The notes beneath the pieces are model-generated. The model was not told where the DNA came from. It was given only the letters and a program-made list of their open reading frames with translations, and ran no database searches. The position numbers and the translations under genes were made by a program. Positions 11,010 to 22,652 of a stretch of 64,000 nt of DNA are shown in pieces (position 1 is the first letter of the stretch; every line of letters begins with the position of its first letter). This DNA is from Blasia pusilla (lineage: Eukaryota > Marchantiophyta > Marchantiopsida > Blasiales): assembly GCA_050084515.1 (NCBI GenBank), contig CM114271.1, positions 38,564,001 to 38,628,000 on the forward strand, read 5' to 3'.

Positions 11010-11321
11010 AATAGTTGTCAAGAGTATTGGCATGCCACGAGCAACCTTTCCCATATTTTTCTTCTTGCTTCCTATGCATATAAGGAGGTTGGTCTTGGCT
11101 TGGTATGGGATGAACAGGCTTGGTATGGCATCAATCTCTCCACATCGGTTGGTGGAGTCCAACATCAATGATTCAGAGCAAGCAATAGGTTTTCCTATAT
11201 GAGTGATGGAAGTACCAGCACTATCAAAGGCATATCGACGTCATGTCTTGGATGAGGAGATGAACTTGAATTGGTTGACATGGATTCTCATCTTAGGAGT
11301 AATTGAGTAGTGTTAGATGAG
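11010..11321 (+). pseudogene. Element B remnant of the methyltransferase C-terminus
   Basis: Matches C 27400-27690. It includes the IGMP start, a segment equivalent to the motif VIII-X interval, SEQAIGFP (motif IX) and RRHVLDEEMNLNWLTWI (motif X). Motifs I-VI are absent because the element is truncated here. Several stops are present. Confidence 0.75.
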
Positions 11322-11510
11322 ATTGGCCGCTCCTGATAAACCAAAATTTGATTACTGGGGTTCAGCGCTTCAAAGGCTCAATTGCGTCCCATGCTAGAGG
11401 TCCCAGACCTCCTCGCGGGGGTAGTTAATTCTTCTATTTTATGGGGGTTCACCAGAATTTTGGCATCATTACAGGATTTGGTATATCGTTTGCATGCGTG
11501 ATAATTAACG
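11322..11510. other. About 190-bp insertion in element B absent from the other copies
   Basis: Copy C goes directly from the motif X tail (GAGGATACGACAAATC, about 27682) to GAGCCCCATGCCTACC, whereas B has about 190 bp of unrelated sequence between the corresponding points. It contains GC-rich words (CCTCGCGGGGGTAG) unlike its decayed surroundings and ends near AATTAACGCGACAG. I recognise no family. Confidence 0.5.
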
Positions 11511-11819
11511 CGACAGATCACTACTTTTGCACTTGTGAGCGCCATGCCTACCGAGATGGTTCATGTAGTGGTTGGGGGCAAGGTCCAAGGGGATTGACAT
11601 ATCACGGGTAATCAGGAGAGACACCCTTCGACTTCTTGGGATGTCTTGCAGGTACGCCAAGAGATGGTAGCCACAACATCGAGCCTAGTATATGGTCCTG
11701 CACAACAAGGAGAGAAGAGTGCAAAGTTGGTTACAAGAGACCAATCAAGTTTTGTTGTTCGAGATGGGGTTACACCATAGCAACCGTAAATACCTACGGG
11801 AGAGAGTCCTGTAATGGTC

Positions 11820-13330
11820 ATGATGGAGACTTAGGAGCCAAATATGGGCCTTGATTTGATAGGAGGAAATCGAAATTATATACATTAGTTCCTTAGGAAT
11901 CATAGAACTTTTTTTACGTTTAGTATGCATGATTTTGGTACGTTGAAGGGTCCAGGGATCCACATTGATTTGTCAAGCAACACGCGGATCTTTCGATGAC
12001 ACTACAAGTATAGTGATATGGAGAGAGCTTTGATTTAGAGTAGGAGCCATGACTTGGTTGGACCAAGATAAGTGGAGATTTTGCATGGAGAGTATGCATC
12101 TACCACTATCATGTCTGCCAAGAAGGATGTTCATGGCAATTGGACAGATAGGCACATGTGTGGAGACTACCGACTTATCAATCGGTAAACGAAGTCCAAT
12201 AGGTGTGTTATGCATACTCCAGAGGAGATCTTTGATACTATTGGGCATGCAAAGATCTTTATTTTGTTGGTTCTTCAAGCCAGATATCATTAGGTGCCTA
12301 TCAGATTTGAGGACATGCAGAAGAAGACATTTGGGATATTGATCCTCACATGAAGGATTGTTTGTACTGCTAGTGGTTTTTACCATTTGGGTTGAAGAAC
12401 GTCCTGGGAGAGCTTCAAAGGGTCATGGATAGGATCTTGGCACGTATGGATCTCGCGAGATATTACATCAATGACATCGTAGTCCTTAACGCCATGGTTG
12501 AGGAGCACGAGCGATATTTGGAGGAGGTGTTTTGACGATTGCAATAACAAGGGCTAAATCTAGGAAATTGCAAGTTCTTCTAAGATTACATTGAGTACTT
12601 GGGTCATATAATATACCCAGGTGGTCTCTATCTATCTCACACTCTACGCCCTACAAATGTGGGTCGAGTTTGTGCATTTATGGGATTGACAATATTCTAT
12701 CGATGGTACGTCAAGGGTTTCAGCTTGATTGCAAAGCCACTAACCTTGCTGACCAAGGTGGATCACAAGTGGCACTAGGAGGATGAACAGTGGATATCAT
12801 TTCATTTGCTTAAGGATAGGCTGACGTCCACACCCATACTGAGGAGACCTATAAGGGGGCGTTCTTTCCAATTGCATACAGATTGGAGTATGTTGGAGCT
12901 TGGAGCAGTGCTGACCTAGCATGACGATGAGGTTAGAGAGTTTGTGGTGGCTTATCCTAGTCACTCAAACAACATTACAAAGGCAAAGTATAGCTTGTAT
13001 GAGGGTGAGTACTTAGCTACAATGTAGACTGTCGCGCATTTCAGGTGTTACTTATCCGAAAACCCCTTTACCATCTTCACTAATCACCAACCACTTAAAT
13101 GGTTAATGAAGTTCGATAAGCTTAGATGGTAGCTTGCAAGGTGGGCTCTATTATTGTAAGAGTATGATTTTCAGGTGGTTCATTCACCTGGGACACCCAA
13201 CCAAGATGCGGATGGTTTGAGCCATAATCTATGCCCAAGTCAGTGAGATGCGACTTGAGCTCGTTGGCATTGAGAGAGTGATGAGGAGATGGTGTCTGGA
13301 TGGCACGCGTCAGCATATTTGGGCTTGTTT
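11820..13330 (+). pseudogene. Element B reverse transcriptase and RNase H, decayed
   Basis: Follows the linker (TSWDVLQVRQEM-like near 11630). The palm has MCGDYRLINR-like sequence near 12160. The active site reads Y-I-N-D (about 12465-12476), so the first catalytic Asp is replaced by Asn. RNase H landmarks are QLHTDWSMLELGAV (about 12870), the GE-LATM segment and TNHQPLKWLM (about 13080). Many stops and small indels interrupt it. It cannot be functional. Confidence 0.85.
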
Positions 13331-13539
13331 GCTACAGAGAGCTAGAGTGTTGAGACTTTGATGGCGAGGTTTGATGGAGAGCCCTTAGATCCAAAGGGTG
13401 GTGAGAAGGCGACAGGTGACCGAGATATCCATGAGGATGAAGTAGTCTTAGAATACTTGCATATTGGCAACGTCATGAGCATGGTAGATGCTAGAGAGCA
13501 CAATGGGATTTTACATCGAGCCAGACGATTTTGATGGGA

Positions 13540-14878
13540 GGGGACACATGTATTGCGAGTCAGCGAGGATGGTAGAGTACACGTAGTGCCTCATCCTTCA
13601 CACAGAGCAAGTTTGGTGCATCACGCCCACGAGGATTTTGGACACTTTGGAGTGAAGCATACGTACAACTTGCTCTAGATATGTATTTGTGGCAAGGCAT
13701 GTAGAGTGACGTTCAATAGTTTGTTTCCAAATACATGGTATGTGATTGGGTCATGGCATCGTTCAATGCTCCAACTCCACAATTATATCCAATGTTCATC
13801 ATGGGTTTAGCTTATAGATGGAGCTTGGATTTTGTATAACCTTTATCTTTGACAGAATGCCACAGTTATTATATGTCGGTGTTGGTCAAACACTTCTCAA
13901 AGTGGATAGAGTTGGTTGCATTGCTTGACAAAGTGAGTGAGGGAGTAGCGTTTTCCTTCTTCAATCGAGTGTTAAGTCATTATGGCGCATCAGCTGAGGT
14001 ATTGACAGACTACGATACGGAGTTTTGCATGGACTTTCAAGCCTTGTGTGATCAGGCACTAATTGATCATGGCACTACTTCACGAGATCATCCTAAGGCG
14101 GATGGACTAGTGGAGAGAATTTTGCATATGGTGAAGATAGGGTTACATAAGTATAGCTTGCAGAGAGGTCACTTAGGAGATTGGGACCTACAACTGCCGT
14201 GGTTGGCGATGGGATATAGATTCAACACGTAGGCATCCTTAACGTCGTTCTCACTGTATTTTTTGCTTTATGGCCGAGAGCCTGATTTACCTGTGGCCAT
14301 TTTTCATAATGCGAGTGAGGTGTTGAATCTTGATGATCTTAATGTATGGATGCGAGCAGTTCTTTGAGGGCTGAGTTATTTTGAAGAGTTATGCCCATGG
14401 CGTTTGAGAACTTGGAAATTGCGCAACATCGGGATAATTTGAGGTATGGGACTATCGAGGGAGGTGGTGATCGACTTACAATACGAAGGTTTCATCAAGG
14501 AGACTTTGTTTACTTGCAACAGACAACACCAACAACATTGGATATAATCGTAGGGCTCACCATCTTGAGAGTGCAAGATATTTTGCCATCTCGTATTCTC
14601 TTATTGGAGGGACGTAATGGTACGGTTTGGAAGGACCAAGTGCGTAACTGTGCGCCATGTCACCTTCATAACATTGAGGGTATAGTTGATCCGAGCTTAG
14701 CAATAGTTCCTACATACTTACGTTGTATGTTGTGTGGTTCTACCCGTGGTGCAGCCACAATATATGCTAGTCTGTGATGGTTGTTTGAGAGGGTGGCGCA
14801 TGGCATGTTCGACTTCACCTCTCACTAGGGTTACTCGGGGACGATGGATGTGCCCCATATATACATAGAAAAGATATT
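13540..14878 (+). pseudogene. Element B integrase and broken PHD finger
   Basis: The zinc-binding region is near 13600-13740. The longest frame, 13849-14232, contains VLVKHFSKWIELVALLDKVS, the second Asp in LTDYDTEF and the Glu in DGLVERI. The frame at 14391-14777 holds FENLEIAQHRD and the tail domain. The PHD finger begins as LRCMLCGSTRGAATI and then shifts frame near 14760. Cys/His codons can still be followed to 14878. Confidence 0.82.
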
Positions 14879-15040
14879 AGGTAATCATAGATCCATGGTT
14901 TTATATCTGATATGGAGGACAAGAATTTGACTAACAGTAGGGCCACATGAGCACTCGGCCTTTTTGCTCTTAGTGTCCTAGTGATAGGGATAGATGGTTA
15001 TCTGGAGTTAGAGGGACCTAACCACCAGCTAGGGGGACGA

Positions 15041-15167
15041 TAGGAGATATTTTTGTACTCGATAGTCTCGATGTTTAGATCCATGGTTTAGCCTGGTATC
15101 TTGTGTATTTGTGTATATATTTGGTGATATTGTTGTATGTATTATAGCGATGTGTATGAGCACGACA
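15041..15167 (+). repeat. Terminal r repeat of element B
   Basis: A G-rich tract (CTAGGGGGACGA) is followed by AGGAGATATTTTTG and a 127-bp unit ending in ATGAGCACGACA. It matches the r units of A, C, D and E. Unlike D and E, no TGTCAC LTR follows; flanking DNA begins at 15168. Confidence 0.7.
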
Positions 15168-15839
15168 CAGCTATCAAGTAAGAACCCCTCCTTGTGGCCA
15201 ATTTGAGCCCCACCTATAATCAAAGTTATCATATGTTATCAAAAACTTTACTCTCCAACTTGTTGATTCCTTGAAGATCCACATTAAGACATTGGTTCAC
15301 CTCTTTCCATGTTCTTAGAGATAGGCCCAAAATTTCCACTACTTTGCAAATATTTCCAATGTGTGCCACTCATCTCAACAATCCATTCTTGATATAAACC
15401 GATTGATTATCTTCTCTTCCCAATCCATACCTCTTTGATTGAATATGCTAATTCCAATATCAATGCCTTAAAATGTAATCTCTGAAGATTTAGACCACCT
15501 TCCACATTCTCTGCATTCATCTGAATAACAACTAAGTCAAACCCACCCTTAACATGAGAAAATATAGGTCTAGTACATCATAGGCAATACCTACCCTATC
15601 ATGTGTTTGGAAGGCTAAATTCTAGAAATATGAGAATATGCGACCCTCCCTTATTTTGGATATTTTATCTTTTTAACTGTTAAATTCCATCTCGTAAAAA
15701 AATTACAGAAATTATTTTTAATTTTTAAAAATATTTTAGATGATTATTTCATTTTATTTGTAAATTAGTGATTTTAAATTAGCCCTAAAATAGAAAACAA
15801 GATACACACGATATCCACGAAAATGATGGAGAAAACAAT
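15168..15839. other. AT-rich intergenic DNA, no gene seen
   Basis: No repeat or coding signal recognised. The only longer frame (minus, 15029-15232) overlaps the end of element B and is a shadow. Confidence 0.55.
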
Positions 15840-16860
15840 CTCAAATGTCACGGAGTGAATACGGTCACTGGCAAAGAGGTGACCGGTTACCACCTCACAC
15901 AGTTACCACTAGTGCTGGATCGATGATGGTCACAGTCAGTGGTACACAGGACAAACGGAGAGCTGTACAATGAACGCAAGCGGCAGCAGTCCGTCCGTCT
16001 AATCCAACCACACCAGCTTAGCAGTACTGACTTCCGGTAGCGTCGACAGTGGTCGACCGCCGGCCCCTGCCACCGTCCAGCGAAGTCGTAGGGACGGAGA
16101 GTTGTCGGGGGATGAAAGGTGCCCGGGCCGAGGGGGCGACGACCTTACTCACTCCCGAGTCCCGAGGCTTCTCCGTCGCTCGTGTACGGAGAGGAGAGCC
16201 TGTCTTCATCTTTTAGCGAGGGGTTTTTTCTCTTCTTTCCACAGGGCAGAAGGACGATTTTCTTCGCACGTCCGGGCAGATTCGATTGTGAGATTAGCGC
16301 ATCTTCCGGAAACCTAACTCCTCTTTAAGACAAAGCGACTGTCAATAAGAGCAGTAGATGCATGGCAGGTGGATCCACCAATTTTAAATAGGGATAAGAA
16401 AACTATGGCTAGTACAGCGTGTCAGCCTGTCAGGCACTCTCCCAGACTCATGCGTGAATGAAATGAAAAGGACCAAAACGCAATGATTAAAAGCATATTT
16501 TATTTGCTATATTATAATAGCTATTATATCATAAATCACGTCCCCACCTTAACCTTAACTGCGCTGTCTTACTAGTAGACTGGCGTACACCGCCATCTAC
16601 TCTCGCCGGCGAACGAACGAAAAAGTCCACCATAGCGGATGGATGTCAAACTTTCATAGCTTGTCGCCGGCTCAGACCCCTAATCTGCCGTTATCCTATC
16701 GCAGCGCTTAACGTTCCTCCTGAATCTGGCACTCTGCGTTGCGCTGTAAGATACTCAGACTGTGCCTACAACGCTTGGGGTACAAGAACATTCATGGGTG
16801 GACTTTACGATGACTTAATGCGTAAGCGCCAAGTAAAACGTATCAGGTTTGCTTCGACTT
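15840..16860. other. Second GC/CpG-rich island, possible promoter or untranslated exon
   Basis: About 1 kb with two CpG-dense blocks (about 15850-16320 and 16540-16860), including words such as GGTGACCGGTTACC, GTCGACCGCCGGCCC, CCCGGGCCGAGGGGGCGACGACC and CTCGCCGGCGAACGAACG. Overlapping frames of 60-70 codons exist on both strands (16102-16328 plus, 16018-16209 minus), but none is recognisable. It is not repeated elsewhere in the window. Retained CpG suggests DNA that is unmethylated in the germline, such as a gene promoter or 5' UTR, but no downstream coding exon is visible. Confidence 0.4.
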
Positions 16861-18030
16861 ATGGTTAATTAATTGATTCAGTGTATATTTTAAGAGTGGA
16901 AATGTTGTCCAGGTCCGGGTATAATTAAAATATTCTTATTTGTTTCTTTTTATATTTACGAGACAAGTGAACCTCATTTGGATATGCTGCAACCATGAGA
17001 CAACAAAAACTCATGGTCAATTTTTCTGCAATTTACACAATATTTTAAACAAGTGTGGATTCCACGTGCTTTCAAGATGATGGAAACTACTCTAAAGTGG
17101 TGAATAATTTAATAAATCATAATTTTCAGGGCGTTAGTCATGGCTAAATTTTGGCACGTGTCAACTTTTATTTACTTATTTTTCTTGTACCCAGCCAAAT
17201 TTTAATAAAAAATGTTTCATTCATTTTACTATATTAAATATATTTTTTTAAAAATTTTAAAATCTTATGGAGAAATTTTGAATCATTATCATGTTCTAAT
17301 TTTCTGTCTAAATTTATCTTTTTTCGATATTTCACAAAATAAACCAATCTCCGTGCTGTGGAATGGAAGTAAGTGACATATACATCCATAAGAAACGTGG
17401 GTAGTTTTGGATGGACAAGAAAAAAAACGACGAGAATTTATAGAGGCCGTAAAAATTAATTTCAAGTAAATTTTGGAAGAGAAATTGAATACTATGAAAT
17501 AAAAGATAAAAGATAATTATATAATAGTAAAAAATTATATACTAAAAAAAATGAAAAGAATTTTACTTTTCTAAAATTCGCAAGCTTTCATTATGAAGGA
17601 TTTCTGAAAAACTATTTTGGATCCAAATGAATCACTTTCTTTTATTAATTGAGAGATTGGGGTTGAAAAATAAGAATAAATTTTTACTTTTTAATTAAAA
17701 ATATTTTATATTAATTTTAAATTAAAAATTACAATTATTCATAGATTTAAGCAAAAACTTATCTTTAATATTTACTCATCAACTCTATAATTTCAAATTT
17801 TCAACGTGTGTAATGTAACACTTCATAATATTCTCCATATGTGAAGTATTTTCATTTCCATTCATCCAGTTGAGTGTATCGCACGGGAAATGATATAGAA
17901 CAAAATTAGACATATGAAAATTATTTTGAAGGCATTGACAAATTGAAAGTCGTGGAAACTAACCTGTCTCTAATTGAGGAAATGTTTCCTAATAAACCCA
18001 ACCCTAAAACTACGATTACGATTGGAAACA
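16861..18030. other. AT-rich intergenic DNA, no gene seen
   Basis: Strongly AT-rich with long A and T runs and no open frame of note. Confidence 0.6.
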
Positions 18031-18335
18031 TGGTTGCATGTGGACAAAATTCATGTGTGTGGACTTACGTCCGTCCATCGTCCTACAGAAAGATTTTTCC
18101 ATGTGGGCCTCACCTTCCCTTCCTTTCTCATTCCCCCCACTTGCCTTTGTGTTCCACATTCTCTCGTTTCTTCCTCCCTCCACCTCTACTCCCTCCCTCC
18201 TTATTTCTCCATTCTCGCCCTTGCCTTGCCTTCCATCATGAACTATAAGTGTGGATCCCCACCTCTTGCAATCCATGCCCGTCCTAAGGACAAACTTATC
18301 TGTTTTTGTGCAAGCATGATTGGGAATTATGCTTA
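18031..18335 (+). mobile_element. Left-half copy of the long-TIR MITE-like element
   Basis: Matches the left arm and centre of the element at 53861-54367: GGTTGCATGTGGAC, then GTGGACTTACGTCCGTCC, a pyrimidine-rich stretch, then CATGAACTATAAGTGTGG. The right arm is missing. The open frames here (17943-18248, 17974-18336) run through the pyrimidine tract and are not genes. Confidence 0.55.
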
Positions 18336-18734
18336 GAGTGACTCAACATCATAAGAACTGGTAAGACCACCCGTGTCATGCTCAAGCAATGTCAGACATA
18401 ACATGATCTTAGAATCATAATCATGTAGAGGTGCGCGCGCAAATTTAGGTGGGGGTGGGGGGAGACGAGAGACGAGAGGGATACATAAAGTGGAGTTGTC
18501 TCAAGCTTTCATGCCTTCTTTATTTACTTGCGGTGCTCTCATCCACGCTAGGATTATTTGGAATGATCTAGCGATGTTGATTTGTGGACGAAAGAAAGGC
18601 TCAAGCTCAAAGATACTGAAATAGTTGTCATGTGTATATCCTTTGGCATGAGTTTTGTGCTCAAAATGAACCTTTGCGTATCTACAACCTTTTAGTTGAC
18701 TCATGAGAAGCACCCAACTGCCTTCATATCTCGG

Positions 18735-18855
18735 CGTGAGTGAGTTTCAGTTATTGGGGTTGGTTTGTGGAAGAAGGATCATGCAAGAGCTAGTTGTGCA
18801 TTGTTATCGAGAGTTCTCTCATCGTTTTGACATGATGTCAAGCCACTGTTTACAA
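18735..18855 (+). repeat. Left copy of a roughly 125-bp direct duplication flanking an F-type LTR remnant
   Basis: Starts CGTGAGTGAGTTTCAG and ends CCACTGTTTACAA. The right copy (20138-20266) has the same order of words (TTATTGGGGTTGG, GTGGAAGAAGGATC, GAGCTAGTTGT, CATCGTTTTGAC) with an extra 10 bp. Only F-family sequence lies between the copies. Confidence 0.75.
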
Positions 18856-20137
18856 ATAGTGAATGAAGTGTTAGGTTGCAGTCTTAGTAAGCTTATTTTG
18901 ATAGTTTAGATTGGTTCTGCAGGACTGGTCTAGACTTATTGAAGTGGAGAAGCTAATAAATCTAAGTGTTGGAGGCGACAACCTAGGACTTGAGCCAAAA
19001 AGAGGAATTGCGGATTAGCTATCAAAAAACGATTCAACGTTAAGGGGTTGGCTTCCCAGAACTTGACCTTAAAAAGGTTTGCGTTGATGAGGACATCAAC
19101 CTTCTAAGGGGGTGAGTGTCGCGGCCCTCTTAACAAGACAAACACCAAAGAGGCACCAAGCGGAACATCAGAACTCAAGTGGACTCACACTTTGATGATC
19201 ACGCTTTGGAAAGGCTTTTAGAAGGTCTCTTGGAAAAGTCCAAGAGACAAAACGCAGAATAGAGTTGTCTGTTTCATGCATTAGTGGTTGCGACTAGGAA
19301 ACCTAGACCAAACGCGAGCCAAGACTTGAGATGAGTTGAGTCTTGGAAGGTTGGTTGCCAAAGAGGTGAGAACTAGTTTTGGAACACAACTAGCGTTTGG
19401 GGAATTCAATTGTGTTTTGGACCATAACGTTTAGCCCCAAAATGATTTTGGTACAAGTAGGGATGCGTTGGAAAGCTTATCTTGAGAAACCTCCAATGCA
19501 TCAAAGATGTTAGCAAACGCACAAGTACAAATTGAGATATTGGCCAAAAACAATTGTGAGAGCAATTGGGTTGAGGGCCAATTGGAGAGGCCCGGGTATC
19601 TTTCCCTAAAATTAGGGAACCTCGGAGATCCCCGTTAATACTAGTAGGGGACGAGTCTCTCCAAGAAGTCTTGGAACACGAATCTCCACTTTGAGCACCA
19701 AACGGCATCTTAAAGGCACGAGATGGAACGGGAGTTTGGCGTTGGAACTCGAAGCCCAAACCTGATCCAAGGGAGTGGACTTTGTACATCACACTTGGAT
19801 TCTAGCCCCAGATTCACTTTGTGCGAGTCTTGGTTAGGGACTCATTGGATTTCCATCGGAGAGTTGGAACCTCCATGCGCGAAAGGCCTTTTGAGGTTCC
19901 TGAACCAACCAGAAAGTCTGTCCCAAGTCTTCTAAGACATGCCTGTGTTGTAAACCACGAAACTAGGAAGGTTGAGCTTGAGGAGAGACCGAGACGAGAA
20001 CTAGGAAAGTTAGCCCATTGATTGATCCAAGACTTGACTAACCAGATCATGTGTTTGGCTGCAGATCAAACTTGAGAGCGTGACCCATTGAACGCACGCT
20101 TCCGCAACAACAAAGATTAACGTTCAAGGAGAGTAGG
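18856..20137 (+). mobile_element. F-family remnant: 3' UTR plus one LTR
   Basis: 18856-19116 matches the reverse complement of F's 3' untranslated region (43331-43580), including GATGAGGACATCAACC and a polypurine tract TAAGGGGGTGAG. The LTR begins TGTCGCGGCCC at 19117. It runs through regions matching F's LTR to CGCTTCCGCAAC and CGTTCAAGGAGAGTAGG at about 20137, where the last bases (CGCGACA in F) are missing. No internal coding region or second LTR is present. Confidence 0.8.
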
Positions 20138-20266
20138 CGTGAGTGAGTTTGACTTATTGGGGTTGGCAAGATTGGTTTGTGGAAGAAGGATCCTGCAAGA
20201 GCTAGTTGTACATTGTTATCGAGTTCTCTCATCGTTTTGACGTGATGTCAAGCCACTGTTTTACAA
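20138..20266 (+). repeat. Right copy of the roughly 125-bp direct duplication
   Basis: Starts CGTGAGTGAGTTTGAC directly after the broken LTR end and finishes CCACTGTTTTACAA. It is far longer than a normal 5-bp target-site duplication. Confidence 0.75.
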
Positions 20267-21734
20267 TTTTAGTGGTTTCAGTGCCATCACCGAAGAAAGA
20301 TCATGCTTTTCAATCATGAAAATATATATGCTCTCACTCTCTATAACCTTTCATGACTGACCTCCAATGGATCTGTGGCCGGATAATGGATTCCATCTTG
20401 GAGTTAAAAAATGTTCAAATCTTTCATCGTATGTTTGAAGCATATTCATTATTGACACTGCGGGAGTAATATGAGCTCTTCGTCTTCCATATCCGATGAA
20501 GGATAGCTCGTAAGGTGTAATGCATGATTCTCAATGGAGATTATGAGGTCCATTGTTAACTTGCTTGATAATACACAAATCAAGATTCCAAACTAGTTGC
20601 AAGCCTCTCTGACATGGAATCTAGATATCATTCAAATATATAGCTCATAATCCTCTCAGAACTCTCGGCACTAAACTCTTATGGATCCAATGCGCGTATT
20701 TGAGGATAGATAAGAAACAAAACACTTCAACTTATTGAGCTAATAATAAGACCCTCGGATTATTGAGCACAAAAAAATTGATACAACTAAGTTTGGCCAG
20801 GAGAAGTTTTAGTAAATCCTCAAGTGCCTATGGTGAAAAAAACCTCTATCAAATGAACACATGCAATACCCATGGTCCAACGCAAAACCTTGGTGCCAAA
20901 AAACACTAAAAGAAGAAGAATAAGGTTTAGAGCATGGGGGGAAAACTACATATGAAGTGTCCCTTTGGATACTTTGAAAATCGACATAATGTCCTTGATG
21001 CACCAAGTCCAATCGTTGTCGGTTGCTTGAGAATCTTCAAGAATTGTTTTCAATTACTTGAGAAGCTTATGCGACTCATCACCTCTTCTATTAGGAATGC
21101 ATACATGAAGATGTCAATCCCACGATGGTTTACTTGTTTCATCATTCTTCACGACCGGTATACTTGTTTTGTAGATCTGCTTGATGAAGTCATTGATCCA
21201 GATTGGATTAACAAGTTTCTCTGAGTTCAGTCTTATGATCATATCCCAAGCCATTACATGTGTTCGATGCCAACGAGTATCTTGGAATTCAAGGCACGAG
21301 AAAGTGCAATCTAGGTGCAATCAAACATGAAATTGATGCATAGTAGTTGTTGTAGTCACAAGTGCATTTGTTGCTTGTGTGGCAAGTACTTCAAAACTCT
21401 AAAAATTAGATTCATTGTTTCAAAAATGAATAATTGCATAACTAGTAAGGTTTTTCGAGTACTTCTCTGGGTCATCTGCCTCTAATTTCCTTTTTTCATA
21501 AGTTTTCATCATATAATTCCACAACCCACAACTAATGACAAGTGGAGGAACCTCTTTGATCGGCATAATTGCATAGTTGATGACCTTTAAAAGATTTTAA
21601 CTCACTTTACCATAGCATGGCAAAGACAATGCACACCTTGCAAACTTCATAGGTCCTATTTTTCATATATAAGAAGCTACATATGCTATTCATTGAATAC
21701 AATGTCTTTCCAATTCATTGATCCATATGTCATA
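20267..21734. other. Intergenic DNA, no gene seen
   Basis: AT-rich, with short frames of fewer than 100 codons on both strands and no recognisable domain or shared repeat. Confidence 0.5.
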
Positions 21735-22180
21735 TGTCATGTCTTTTAGAATAAATTGGTGAGATCTAGTAGAGCGCCTTCGTGAGTAGTGGAGGATAGG
21801 CTTAATAGATTGAGGATGACGTGTTGAGGCCCCGAGAAACCTGAGAGAGCAGGTTTCCCCTTCGTTTCGGCTCATTTGGAACCATATTGAGGAACTTCTA
21901 TTTTAGGTAAGTACCATTTTGAATATATGATCAACTTTATATTTTTGGTAAGTGGCCCTTGACCTCTTACATCAGGTCAAGATCCAAGGAGGTGACTTCA
22001 GAGCATAGGCTACCATGGAGAGAGCTTGGGAGAGGGGAGGGATATACCTCAAGGAGAGAGAGCTGAAGAACTCATTCTCTCTTTGTTGAACCTCTTGGCA
22101 TGAGGCGACGGAGCTATGGTCTTGCTTGCCTTGTGTGTGTAACCCAAACCTCTCATTAGGAGAGTGGGTTTGGTTTGACA
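21735..22180 (+). repeat. W repeat (5' LTR candidate) of element C
   Basis: 446 bp, starts TGTCATGTC and ends GGTTTGACA. It aligns with 40154-40595 and 53365-53808 (element D) and with the start of 60290-61200. TGTC...GACA ends are typical of plant LTRs. No equivalent copy follows the r repeat at the 3' end of C, so assignment as the LTR rests on element D. Confidence 0.65.
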
Positions 22181-22652
22181 TTGAGAGACACATGTGAGAA
22201 CTTTAGTGTTGTGAGAGAGATTTTATCGTATTTTACAAAGAGAGAATAAGTGAGTGAGGGAGCTTCATGGGGGAGCTCGTTGATCACTCTCTAGTTTTGC
22301 AGATTGGGGATCATATTCCCCATTCAGCGGTTCATGGGAGTGCTCACCGGAGCAAGAGCCGTTTACTTGTGATGTTTCCTATGACGATTTTTTGTGTGAA
22401 AGAGTGGCAGGCGGAAGCGCTGCCCAATTTTTGATAGGGATTGAGTATGGGGGCAGGTTGACCCATGCTGGTGCTCTTGGGAGCACCATGAAGCTTGCTG
22501 ATTTGTGTTCTCATATGTTTTATCGTTGGGAGAAATCAGTGCGGAAGCGCTGCCGAATTATGTGTAGGAGAAAGAGACATTTGGCTTTACGAAAGTCCTT
22601 GTCAGTTTTCACTGGAATGTTTGATTCCAAATATTTTTTTACATTCTTGTAG
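21907..22652 (+). other. Candidate leader intron of element C
   Basis: A splice-donor consensus AG|GTAAGT at 21905-21912 lies in the W repeat. A pyrimidine-rich stretch ending TTCTTGTAG lies at 22643-22652. Element D has the same pair (GTAAGT at 40327, TATTGCAG ending at 41077) with nearly the same spacing (746 and 751 bp). No transcript evidence is available here. Confidence 0.4.

Larger units (their letters stand above)
10990..15167 (+). mobile_element. Element B: 5'-truncated DCM-family Ty3/gypsy copy, heavily decayed
   Basis: Collinear with element C from 27390 to 31349. It begins inside the methyltransferase C-terminus and runs through linker, RT, RNase H, integrase and a broken PHD finger to the r repeat. 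CpG depletion and stop density are much higher than in A or D, so this looks like an old copy. It abuts A head-to-head. Confidence 0.88.

Noticed and set aside
16018-16328. Small overlapping frames on both strands in the GC island
   Set aside because: Frames conflict and none has a recognisable product; kept only as an island.
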